This document shows, one piece after another, positions 49,201 through 61,120 of a DNA stretch of 64,000 bases. Location: positions 56,275,295 to 56,339,294 of the forward strand of contig OU015524.1 of assembly GCA_907165065.1 (NCBI GenBank), given 5' to 3'. The number at the start of each line of letters is the position of its first letter. The first letter of the stretch is position 1. The notes beneath the pieces are model-generated. The model made no database searches. It was not told where the DNA came from and saw only the letters and a list, made by a program, of their open reading frames with translations. This DNA comes from Caprimulgus europaeus. Taxonomy: Eukaryota; Chordata; Aves; Caprimulgiformes; Caprimulgidae. The position numbers and the translations under genes are program-made.

Positions 49201-50910
49201 TAAAGTCTTCGTAATATCATGCTTTTTTTGTGGACCTGAGAGCATTTGTACATTTTTTTGCCTTGTTTTAATTTTGTCTAATTTATTGATGCTTTTTGAT
49301 AGGTAAATGGACTTTAGTTAATTGTACTTTTTATATTCCTACTACAATTCTATTTTTATAAAACTTGATTCAAGTTCAAAACAAAGCAAAAAAGAATTAG
49401 ATTCAAATGAAAGTTTACTTTATACCACATTAGAATGTTCATGGATATCTCCATTTTCTAAATGTGGACAAAAAAAAAAAAAAAAAAAAAAAGAGCAGTG
49501 AAGATTAGGAATTCCAGTAAAGTGAATATTATTGGAGAATGCAGTCCTGAGAGCTAGATATCATAGTATGGAGTGAGAGCATCATCTAGCTGCTTTGTTA
49601 TATCAGTTAGAATGTAATAGGTTGAGCTTATTAATTTTTAAGGAGACACCAAGTCACTATGATCACACAGTTAAACTTCTGCATTGCTCATGAACCCCAC
49701 CTGAACACTTTTAGAAAAATCTATAGGGTTGTGGGTTTTTTTTTTCAATTTTTGGGATTTTTCTGAGAAGCTATAAAATTTTTCAGAAAGATACAAGTTT
49801 TAATGTACAGACTGGTGGTAATGATGATGGTAATTCATCCCTATGAGTGTGATAATTCATCCTTGTATACTATAAATAGACACGTTCAAACACTCATATA
49901 TATCACTATTTTTTCCAGATATTCTCCCTTTATATTAATTAGTGTTCATCTGCTGGTTCCAAGCATCTGCTGTCCAGAAACTTCTCTTATGCAGATGCAT
50001 ATAAACTCAAGCCAGCTACTCTCTTAACCTTTTCTTTGATTTTTTTTAACAGTTTGGCCTTAGAATTTCTCCTGCCAGGCAATCTTCTAAGCATTTTGAT
50101 AATATTTGGAACTCTTTTATTAATCCATAGATACTAATCACCATGTTTCTTTCAATGTTGACAGCAGAAAGAACACGGACTTCTTATAATGATGTCATGA
50201 ATGACAGAAACAATTATAAACATAATTTTTCTACATATTTCCAAGGATTATATTCTTCCTCTTAGTTATGGATCCTCAATAAGACCTTATATTCATTTAT
50301 TAAACTCTCATAACTCCTAAATAATTTTTTGAGTTGTTCCTTTCAAATATACCATTTCCTGTCTTGTACATACAAGCTATATATTTTCTATTTTTAGATA
50401 TATTGCCTTGCATATTGAATTTATATGATTATTTATTATATATTTATGCATATTACATATATTTATACATATTACTTTTAATATATTTATGCATATTTCA
50501 CCTGTCTTTGGTATTCCATCAAGCCACATGATCTGCACCTTTCTTTTGTCTTCTTTCAATTTATTTTACAGCTGTTTTGGAAAATTGACATCATAAATTT
50601 ATTTGAAATTCAGTTAGATATTCTGCAGCAGATGACAGTTTCTCCATGATAAATGCACTTAATATTTACTGTATTCATTTTGCATGGCATCATTTTCATT
50701 AGAATATGATGTAGTGCCATGTCAGGTGTCTAAAAATGTCTGTTAGGCTTATTTTTGCCAGCCCTGTTTATATTATTAAGCTTTTTTATTTTATTGATAT
50801 AAAATTATCTTAATGGGCATTATCATGTACTGCTTGACTGTTACATAATATTTTCACTGTTTTATCTGAGATCAGTGTCATTCTAATAGGATTCTATACC
50901 AGAGATATGT
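43216..50910. other. Gene-free intergenic or intronic DNA
   Basis: No gene, RNA gene or clear transposon. It contains a TTTA repeat near 43277-43292, degenerate TATCATGTGTATC-type repeats near 46990-47070, a 23-base A run (49470-49492) and a moderately GC-rich, non-repetitive stretch near 45415-45640. A weak 'cacagaatcagagttagac' near 46360 could be an eroded CR1 tail but I cannot support it. Confidence 0.6.
49470..49492. repeat. Poly(A) run, 23 A
   Basis: Uninterrupted adenines; no retrotransposon or processed gene copy recognised next to them. Confidence 0.9.
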
Positions 50911-51343
50911 GTAGAAGGGCTGGAGCACCTCTCCTATGAGGACAGGCTGAAAGAGTTGAGGTTGTTCAGACTGGAGAAGAGAAGGCTCCGGGAAGATCTT
51001 ATAGTGGCCTTCCAGTACCTCAGGGGCCCTACAGGAAGGCTGGGGAGGGACTTTTAACAAAAGCAGGCAGTGATAGAACAAGGGGTAATGTCTTTAAGCT
51101 GGAAGAGAGGAGATTTAGATTAGACATTAGGAAGAAATTCTTTCCTGTGATGAGACACTGGAACAGGTTGCCCAAGGAAGTTGTGGCTTCCCCCTCCCTG
51201 GAAGTGTTCAAGGCCAGGTTGGATGAGGCTTTGAGCAACCAGGTCTAGTGGAAAGTGTCCTTGCCATGGCAGGGGGGTTGGAGCTAGGTGATGTTTAAGG
51301 TCCTTTCCAACCTAAACTATTCTATGATTCTATGATTCTATGA
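50911..51343 (+). mobile_element. CR1 LINE, short 3' copy
   Basis: A plus-strand element. It starts inside the end of ORF2 (sense: [21 protein letters not shown]-like reading from 50920) and runs to the 3' end with 'ggtcctttccaacc' and three copies of ATTCTATG (51319-51342). The C-terminal coding part is readable but has an in-frame stop and indels. About 0.43 kb, one of the better-preserved copies. Confidence 0.95.
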
Positions 51344-54300
51344 ATGTGAAGAAGGTATGGTCTAACATGTTCACAGCTGAACATATAGTAAGTCTAACTT
51401 CATTTCATGGCCAACACACTCGGAGGTCCTGAATTTACAAATTACATGATCTAGACAAGAAAGTCTGTTGAAATAGCTTGGAATTGACTAGAATTTTCTA
51501 TTATAAAATAATTTATCATCAGTGACACTCTTATTGATTAAAAATAAAGTAAGCACAAATATAATATATCACTAAAAATGCACAAAGCTATGCCTTCTTT
51601 GAAAAAAAAGACTCTTTTCCTATTAAGTTGTTATACACAGTTGTGACATTTACATAAATCAATTATGTGTTTTAAGGCTTAAAGGAGCTACTATGGCAAC
51701 TTTTAACACTGAATGAATTAACTAAAGATCAGCAGTTGAAACCAGCGAGCGTAAACCAGTGATTTGGGTTTGCAATAGAGCTTATATGCACATTACAGAG
51801 ACACTGAATCTCTCTTTAATTAGTGTTTATTTTCCTTCATTATTGATGAATTTGTGTCTTGATTCCATGTTATTTGATATATAAACCCAGAGGATATTTA
51901 TATTTGCGTGTACGCTGTCCTCTGGATCCTTCTTCTTTCCTGCCAGAAACACTAGAATGAGTTGGGCAATTCAGTCTTGTGATGAGTCAGCCTCATATTA
52001 TTTACACAAGTGGATGCTGAAGATAAAAATTATGGATTTACACCTTATTAGAGGTAAGCATACACGTGCTGAGGAGCAAGGTTATGTGAAATGCCAGGCA
52101 GATCTCTAACTGAGCAATTCTCCTCAGTATAACCTTCTATAATGATCACTGAAAAATATGTGATATTTTTTCTCCATGATTTTTTCTTAAGGCTTAAGTG
52201 ATTGTTATCTATGGCATGAATATCTAGAATAATTCTTAGCAAAATGAGTAGAGACAAGTAAACATAGATAGCTGTATCATGTAATGTATCATGTAATATA
52301 TCGTGCACAAAAGCATAAAAAACCATAATGATGTCAGATTCTCTTTTTGTTCATAAATTTTAGCAACCCCATCATTACATAATTTACTAATATTTCTCAA
52401 AGTTTTATCTTATTTAATAAATACTTTGATGTTTAGTCCTAGCAAGTTATGGCAGCAAGTTGCATGTTTTTTTTCAAAGCATTTTATTGCTATTGAGAGT
52501 ATCTGAGGATTTGTACAAGAATATAGAATCATGTTTAGATTTTGAGCATAATTTTTTTCCTCGGAAGTAAAAAATTTAGAATATTGTCTGTTCATTTCCT
52601 ATAGACTTATATGACACACGCTGCTTATTATCTGAAATTTAAGATTGAAGCAGGGACGGGAAATAACTTTAAAGATACTTGCCTCAGAGTAAAAGTTTAT
52701 CACAGCTTTATATTTGTCTTTTTATTATTTTGTTTGTGTGGATTTCCAGATAAACAGAGAAAAAACTTTCAAAATCTTTCTCTCAGATCATGTATCTTCC
52801 ATATTCTCTTTAAAATAATTTTATCAATATTCTTTTAGCAAAATGTGAGAATTTAAACACTCTCAGTATCCAGAAATTAAGTGATGTTGATTTTTGCCTT
52901 ACTTTTTCAGAAATTCCTTAAAATAAATTAAGAAATATTTGTGGGTTTAAAATTTTTTTTAAGATTAAAAAATAAACTTCTTCATGTATAAAAGTCATCT
53001 TGATTTGGGATCCTTCAGCACAATCTCCACTGTGTGATTACAGTGGATTAGGAAACATGTCCTTCATTGCAAATACAAAACTAAATCTTACAGGGAAAAA
53101 AAAAAAAAAAAAAAACAAACCTGAAATGAATGAAATATCTTTGTAATTTAGGAAGCTATAGGAATTTTCAGTGTAGGTAACATTGCTGTTCAACAAGTAC
53201 AGAAGTATCAGCTTTCACACGGTTCCTTGCAACATCTTTTCAAATATGGAACAAATACATGAGTTTCAGGGAGATTTTTTAGCAGAATTGTTATCTAATT
53301 ATGGTAGTTTAAATGAGAGAAATATATAATTTGTACAACAAAATATGACTTTGTATAACGTGTGATCTCATGTATGAAAAATGTGAAAAGAAAAATTCAG
53401 GTTAAAAGAATGATCACGCTGCTTTCACTATGCTGTTTTTTTTTTGCTATGCTATTCTGTTTTTCAGTCTTATCTTCCAATTAAAAAAATTCAAGCTTCA
53501 TTATTCAGACAACTACTCATATATCACTGAAGTCAGTGGGACAAGTCTTCAAGATCTGTGACTTATTGTTGTAGTTTTTGCTAGCTTCTATACTTCAGTC
53601 AGTTTTCACCCTCTACTTCAATTGTATTTGTTCCTTTTTCAGGGCTATTTCCATAATCTTATATAATTTTCCCCAGCATGTGTCCAGAAATTAGATAAAC
53701 ATCATACAAATACATTTTTCATAGAAGAAGAAAGGTCAATGCACAAGGAGTTAAGTGTAATTCACAAGCCCAACTGCAAGTATGTTAGCCTCCCCACCAG
53801 GACAAACTTTTTAAGACAGCCATCTTGCTCAGATGAGTGATGTGAACAAAGAAAGAACTCTTGGTATAGCCTCTGGTTTGATGTGTGCTCCGGCTTGGGG
53901 CCAGAAAAAAATTCTCCAAAGATCATCTGCATCTCCATGAAATTTCCCTTTAAAAAGAAGAAAAAAAAATTAAAAAAAAGAAAGAAAGAAAAAAAAAAAT
54001 CCATAGCAATAGGGAATCCTGTCTTGATTACGAAGGTTTTCTTCCACATTTAGTTTAGTGTATCTGATGCTAGTTTATGTTGGATCAATAACTGGACAGA
54101 CTCTGGCTGTAACCTGGAACATCAATTATATGTCATTGAGTTTTCCATCCTGACAGCAAAATGGATGATATGAAGGATGCAAAGGATTGGTGTAGTTGCT
54201 TGTAACCGAGAAAGGTAGGGTTTCTGAATGGGAAAGTTTTAAGCATTTTTTTAATTTTTTTTTTTTTTTTTACATTGAGATAACATTTTCCAAGGAGATA

Positions 54301-55210
54301 GAATTGTGGAATATGCCACCAGAAAATCAAGGGATGTTAGCCTGTTTTAAAATGTGTGCAACCCCCTCGTAAATTTATGTTGTATCAGACAGTGTTTTGT
54401 CTTTGGCTTTCTAGAACTCGCAAAAGTTTTTTGCCTGTTTTCCCATAATATCAAAGATTTTATAAAGAAGTGAGAAGGGCACAGACCATTATCTGCTCCT
54501 CTCCACTACCAATGCAGAGTGAGATAACTGACAAAGACAGAGAGGGAAAGTCAGGGAAGACGTAACTTCATAATCTTCAGTATCTGTGCACAGTTCTGAA
54601 AAAATGGGAGCTGGCAAAAGAAAGAACTTCATGCACCAGCTTTATCACTGATTTATGAGATCTCTCTGATGCACAGAGGGCAGTGTGAAGACAAGTCTTT
54701 CAGGTGTGCTCTCTTCTGTACATCTCCAGAGATATGTACCAGGAAGCACCCTGTATTTAAGGCTTTCTATTAGACTCCAGAAGCTTCCTAGAATGTTTGG
54801 GGACCTAGGAATATTCCTCCACAAATTTGAGTTTGCTGGGATAGACATAGCCCGAGTGTTTGAGAAATGATGCTGCAGCTGAGGTTGTAAACAGTTCTGT
54901 TGTAATTTGTCCTAAGCAGATTCAATGTGGCAGTAAGTGATCATAAGGAACCATATTTCATAAGGGAAAGGTTAACCAATGCATGGATCAATTGTCCCAT
55001 GCAATTTCTTAAAATAAATACCAGAAGGTTTTGGGTTGTCTTGTCCAGTTCTTTAACAATTCATAAAGTGACTGTTTTCAGTGCATGGAGTCTATGTTCA
55101 GGTGTGATGACAAAAGAGGACATCAGGACCATTATAGATTATTCCTAAAATGAAATTTGCATTTTGTCACTTGAAGTTGTCTATCTGACTTTCACTTAGA
55201 CAACTACTTC
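51344..55210. other. Gene-free intergenic or intronic DNA
   Basis: No gene or recognised transposon. It contains a 12-bp direct repeat (TGTATCATGTAA at 52273 and following), an A run at about 53096-53115, an A/purine-rich stretch at about 53953-54000, a T run at about 54255-54271 and a non-repetitive stretch at about 51640-51900 noted under findings. Confidence 0.6.
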
Positions 55211-55420
55211 TAAGGAAGAAGTTTTTATGCTGGAGGTGGTGAGATACTGGGACAGCTTGCCCAGAAAAGTTATGGATACCACATTCCTAGAAGCACTAAA
55301 GGTCAGGCTGAATGGTGCTTTGAGTAGCTTGATCTGATAAAAGATGTCCACAGCAGGGAGGCTGGAACTAGGTGATCTTCAAAGGTTCCTTCCAACCCAA
55401 ACCATTCTGTGATTCTATCA
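55211..55420 (+). mobile_element. CR1 LINE 3' end
   Basis: The plus strand reads AGGAAGAAGTTTTTATGCTG, then 'gggacagcttgcccag' and 'gaactaggtgatcttcaaaggttccttccaaccc', and ends 'cattctgtgattctatca'. This is the last 210 bases of a CR1, moderately diverged. No coding part of use remains. Confidence 0.92.
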
Positions 55421-56189
55421 TAACATCTGTGTTCCAGAGCACCCACCCTGGCAACTCTTAAGTATTGATTTATTCACTATGCTACATGTATGTGAACCAG
55501 AGAGACTGAGGCATGAATTGGCAAATAAGACAATCTCAGCACAGCTGTGTTGATTTCAGTGGTGGGCCAGGTTTCTGGTTCTGAATGCAGAATTTTGGCA
55601 AATCAGCTGGCACTGAAGCCCTTTACAGGGGTACAGTTTATTGTTCCTTGTCTTTTAGCAGACTGAGAGTAAATTTGTGGTCTGAATTATTTAGAGCTGC
55701 AGTTAGTTAGCTCTTCCAGGCTGCAAGAATTCACTGAGAGACAGACAGTCTTTGCAAAACACAGGCACTTCACAGGGAAAAACAACACTGAGATGACTGT
55801 CTGAATTAGTGTAAAGGACTTCTGGAGCCCTTTCATCTCATTACTATTCAATTAATAGCTAGCCATAATCTAGACATTAATGAGGGATACAACTGGAACT
55901 GCAAAGAAATAACATAATTAGGCTCTGAATTTAATCATTCACAAAATTACATGGAGACGCTGTATTCTTTTATTTTAAATAAAGCTAATTAGGTTTCTTT
56001 TCTAATTGGATTTTTTTTTTTTTTTAATAGATTCTAAGAGTTACCATGTGGAAATACATCTTAGAAAATTCCAACTCTGTTTCTCACACATTCTTCCAGT
56101 TGTCCCCTAAAATTAACAGTCACTCTGTGCCATAATATGATTTTTTACAACATGTTCCTTCCCTTCATGACAGATTTCTCTGGACTTGT
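55421..56189. other. Spacer between two CR1 tails, no gene
   Basis: Unique sequence with a 15-base T run at 56011-56025. Nothing else that I can name. Confidence 0.6.
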
Positions 56190-56430
56190 TTAAAGTTCTA
56201 TAGGAAGAAATCTCAAAATGAGAAATTTCCACAATGAGAAAAATCAGACATTGGAATATTCTTCCCAGGGAAGTAGTGGTTTCCCCAACATTGAACACTG
56301 TTAAGATTCAGCTGGACAGAGCGCTGGGCCATTTTGTCTAGACTGTTTTTGATGTGCTTTTGCCAAGAAAGGTTGGACCAGCTGATTCTTGAGGTCCCTT
56401 TCAGCCTGGTGTTCTATGATTCAGTGATTG
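56190..56430 (+). mobile_element. CR1 LINE 3' end, diverged
   Basis: The plus strand reads 'taggaagaaatctc', 'cagacattggaatattcttcccagggaagtagtgg', 'gttggaccagctgattcttgaggtccctttcagcc', and ends 'gttctatgattcagtgattg'. All landmarks of a CR1 terminus are in order, but it differs from the 55211-55420 copy and is probably from another subfamily. Confidence 0.9.
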
Positions 56431-59400
56431 AAACTCCTAAATATGGAGGGCTACCTTAAAAAAAAATAGCATCTCAGATTATGTACCAAAATTTAATCTA
56501 TGAACATTTACTAATGCTAATTGGGAATTGAATTTCGGATTGTTTTGGTAGTGGTTACTTGGTTTATTAGTGTCAATGTCTAGTTATAATTGTATGCTCA
56601 AAATATTTGTCTGAAAATACTTCAATGAGCTCTGTCCTCACAAAATGCTATTGTTTTACTTCTGTTATGCACAATTTACCACACTTTCATAATAAAGTAA
56701 TAAGACTGTTTCTGTTCAGAAGAAGCATGCAGAAACTAACTATAAAATCTTTATTATGAGAAATGTGCAAACAAAAATCACCAACCCTTCCTCGTTTTCA
56801 TGTATTACATTCCCCATCTTCTTGTGATGCAATAACTATTTTTATGTGTGCAAACATATTGTATTCAATGTAATTCACCTGCTTGTGTGTCTCAGAACTT
56901 CCACTTTATGAAATACATTTTATAAAATTTTCATAAAAATTGAATATCTTTATCACTAGAAATATCAGTTTATGACAAAGATCCCTATACAGAAGCCAGT
57001 ACAAATGTGGTATATGAGATGGGCAGGTCTTTTTAAGCCAGGCTCATTCAGGGGGCCAGACTGACTGATGGACTATAACAATGACAGTGCAGAAAATCTT
57101 GACTTGAAAACATGAATGGATGATAACCAACCTTCTTTTCTGACCAACAAAATAAAAAATTCTGAAGGAAAAATTAGTCAGAAAACTTTAGAATGAAAAT
57201 AACAAAATAGCAGCAAATGTTTACAAGAGAAGGGTTTTAACAATAAGATGTATCGTTATCTTAAAAAAACCTTTCTATTCAAACATTGTTCTAGTTTTGT
57301 TATTAACATTCAGTCACTTTTCCTGAAAAAATAAAGCAAAAAATTGTTGATGGTGCCTATAATGTTGCTACAAAGATTTAACAGACTGTCAGCTGTAAAA
57401 GACAAGACAGTGAAGCAAAGCTGGTCTGTTAATCTGCACATATTTGTTTACTGAAAAGTGATATTTTTCCTCCATGTGCTTCTCATGCACTACCTGTTGA
57501 AACAGTTGATTAAAAATTAATTTTGAGAATGAAACATTCTGCAAACATCTGATAATTGTATTAATAACAGAATGTTTTAAGTCATTAAAAAAATACCTAT
57601 AGTCAGTATGTCATGACTTTGAGGACAGAACTGATACCAATATGACATTTTCAAGCTTGCGTCAGAGTATTTAGCTCTATCTGGAAGAGAAAGTCTTATT
57701 TTTACCATGCTAAATAGGTAGGGAAATAAAACTATTTGAACTATTGAAAATAAAAGCTGATGAGGAACTTTTCAAACTATTTTTTTTTCTTGGAGTAGTG
57801 TTATTTTCTAATTGTAATTTTGAAAAACTTCTGTATACTTTTTAATTTAAACAGAATTTTAGCATTAAGGTAAACAAGTAATTAAAACAGATATTTTAAC
57901 AAAAGTATTTGGAAAACAACAGAAATATTTTTAAAATTATCTGAATAAACTGTTTTGATTACCTTATTTAAATGTTTATGAATATGATTTTGGGGTCTAA
58001 GGTATGTTAATGAATTTAAACAGAAAAATAACGTATATTCCAAATTTCATAAGAAGTCCTAATCTCTACTCTAAGAAGGTATGGAATTTTATTGTGATTT
58101 TTGCAAGGCTATTAAAATCTGAACTAGTCAATTATACTTTTAAAACTTCATGGTAAATCCTAGTCCCGTTGGGATGTAAGGGAACTAAAGCCTGTATTGA
58201 TCTGCTTCATTTCAAAAACAACAGGAATGAGATTTGCTACCACAATTCTTCCAAGTCACTGGAGTCCAGAGAGCACAGAGGAAAATAGGCCTAGGCAGAC
58301 GTTGTATCTCTTTTATTTTAGGCATGTGCTCCCAGCAGTTGATTAAGCTTAGTATGTGCAGGTTGCAGATATAGACTGGGATGCACAATGATGCAGGAAG
58401 ATGCTGTTCTGCCAGGTTGATTCCAGTTGATTCCTCTCAGCAATGTGTTTGCTCAGAGACAATAAAATTCAAATCAGTTTGAATTTCTTACCACACTGGC
58501 AACTTTGCAACCAGTTCCCAGTATAGTGAGAAGGCAGATGGTCTGAAATGAGCCTAATAATGCATAGAGTTAATGGTGAAACGGGTTCCTGGAGATTTGT
58601 GATTTAGGAGTAATAATCAGCACAGCATGGGCTGATAAATGTTCGGCTTGAGGACAGGATAGATAGGAAAAAAATACATTAGCAGGGACAGCCATACACC
58701 CCTTCAGTCCCCAGGCTGCTGAAACCAAGCCCAGCAGCAGCAGAAGGCAAGTTGGCAAAGCTCCCTCTCACACCACCTCGGACACAGCTGGCTGTGTCCC
58801 AAGCTTGGAAGAACGAGTGTGGAACAGTAGTCACAGGTGTGGCAATGTTTCCTGCTGCTCTGACCTGCTGCCTTCCTTTCAGAAGAGTTCAGCACCCTGG
58901 CTGAGCCCAAGGTTGTGACTTGATGGAGCTGAAGTTTAGGTGTTTTCAAAAGAAAATGGTCTATGAAATAAGAGGGATGTAAAGGACACCTTCACATACT
59001 GCCTGTTATCACATTTTGGAAGGTTCACAAGAGCTGGGATGAGAGCTTGCCTGTGTTGAAATTGAATGATTTGATCTCACCAGGGAAGAGAACACAAATT
59101 TCAGCAGATAACAGAATGTAAGTCCTGTGCTTCTGAATACTGTAAAAGTGCTGTGATTTACCTGTGAGTTCACTATATATCAGTGGTTTGGGGTTTTTTT
59201 GCTTATATCCAAAAATATGACCTTACATATGCAAAGTACTAATATTCATACACTGAGGGAAAAAAAATTTGCAGAATAGTTCATCTAAAAATCCAGAGGA
59301 TAATGGATGGCCTTTCTTCTGTGAAAATTCCTGCTTTAACACCTATATATAGTAGAAAGAAGACCTCTTTTGCCATGAAAGTATTTTCCAGACTGCATGA

Positions 59401-60535
59401 CAGTCACAGAAATTGCTGAAATGCACCTTGACCAGGGTATATATTTTTAAAAATTACTTGAAATATGAGAAAAAAAATCTGCATTTTTTTGATACACACT
59501 ATGATAGAGGAATTTTTAAGCAATGCTAGAGAAAAACACACCTTTAATTGGTTATATGTCTCTCGGGGTAATAAAAGAAAAAAAAAACCCCACACTAATT
59601 TTGCCATTATATTTAAGAAAAATAATTTAAGATGCTTTTAGCGTAATGTATTACCCTCCTGGCAAGAATTCAGGTGGATTTCGGATTTTGCTGGATGCAA
59701 ATTAATCAGTCTTTTTTTTCTGCTTCTGATGATTCTAAGGTTTGAAAGGAAGCAAGTAGTGTGGAAATAGAATATATTTTCCAGCTGTTTAATTTATTTT
59801 CTATCAGAAAAGAGTGACAGTAGCTATTGGCCTTTCTGATTTTCATGTGACTGAAGACAATCAAGCGATATTATTACTCATGTCTTGAGCACTACCTGTA
59901 TTTTACATTCACATGCCTCTATGGGGATGCCAGGGCTCTGGTATCAAGTTCAAGTTTACTGTTTCCTAAGCAGAACTCAAAACTTAGGTTATGAGACTTT
60001 TACCAGTAAACAAAAGGTGACCTGAGGCACCCATTTAGAGTTCTAGAAAAGGCTGAACTATTGGATAGAGAAAGATACAGTTTTCTGTATACTATTCTTA
60101 TTCTCTGTCTTAGCTCTGACTGTGTGCCATACAAATTGTTCAGTCATATTCTGGTCCTATTTCCCAAGAAACCATTTGGCAGTTCCATTTTTTTTTGTTG
60201 TAATTTTCAGAAACAAATCAATAGTTGCTTGTTCTAGGAACTATTCACTCTTCCATGTACCAGCTTTCTGTAATATTTCAGAGGTTCCTCCTTCTAACCA
60301 TGTGCTTTGGGTAACTTTCTTTTGCTTTTTTGTATTTTGAACATTTTTCAGTGCCATTAATCAGGGCTTATCTGATTTCAAAAAAGATACAATTCTTCAT
60401 GTATCTATGATGAAGGATAGAAACATTATATGTTTTTCTTTTTTTCTTTATTCTAGCACCAGGAATACCATCCAGAATATAAAATACTTCAACAGAAGAT
60501 AATAATGGAAAAATTGTGGTAGAAATGTAGGTATT
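56431..60535. other. Gene-free intergenic or intronic DNA
   Basis: No gene, RNA gene or clear transposon. Very AT-rich between about 56500 and 58150. A GC-richer patch near 58620-58950 has short frames with no recognisable product. Confidence 0.6.
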
Positions 60536-60564
60536 TATATATACATATATATATATATCTCTAC

Positions 60565-60600
<36 letters not shown>

Positions 60601-60602
60601 AC
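60536..60602. repeat. (TA)n microsatellite, interrupted
   Basis: Long alternating T/A blocks broken by short ATATCTCTACAT-like and TTT interruptions. It ends exactly where the CR1 match begins, so it may have grown from the element's 3'-terminal repeat. Confidence 0.92.
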
Positions 60603-61120
60603 AGAATAGTTGGAAGTCTGGGGATCATTTGATCCAAGTGAGGGCCATTTGCAAGGTTAGGACCATCTTCAAGATGTGAAAAAATATCTAATGAATATCC
60701 AATTTTGTATCTTGTTTGCACTGCCTCTCATACTTGCACTGTTCCTATCCAAAAAGTCTGTCTCTGACTTGTCTGTAACCCAGTAATTAGTAGAAAACAG
60801 TAAAAAGTCCAATATGAATCTAACTTTTTTCATTGAAAGAGTACACTTCTGACTCATCCTTAACTTGCTCTTCATTCATATCTCAAGATCTTTTTTTGCA
60901 GAACTCTTTTCCATTTCCCAGTGCTCAGCCTGTTCTGCTACAGGGGATTATTCTGTCCCAGGTGCCCAGTTCTGCATTTGCCTTTGTTGAACCTCATAAA
61001 ATTCCTGTCAGATCAATTCTACAATCTGTTAAGATCTTTCTGAATGGCAGACCTTCCTTCCAGCATGTCAGACTACACCCCTAAATTGGTATTGCTTTCC
61101 AAGTATTCAGTCCATCTTGT
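60603..61120 (-). mobile_element. Old CR1 LINE, minus strand
   Basis: The 3' end at about 60603 reads CAGAATAGTTGGAAGTCTGG, then 'ggatcatttgatccaag', a diverged reverse-complemented CR1 terminus. From 60840 the match is clearer: 'ggattattctgtcccaggtgccc', 'ctgcatttgcctttgttgaacctcat' and 'gatctttctgaatggcagacc', which is the reverse-transcriptase C-terminal region of an old CR1. The part between (about 60670-60840) is weak. No usable frame remains. Confidence 0.75.

Noticed and set aside
49470-49492. Poly(A) runs (also 8617, 32688 and 53096) as tails of processed pseudogenes
   Set aside because: The sequence next to each run has no readable coding frame or target duplication.
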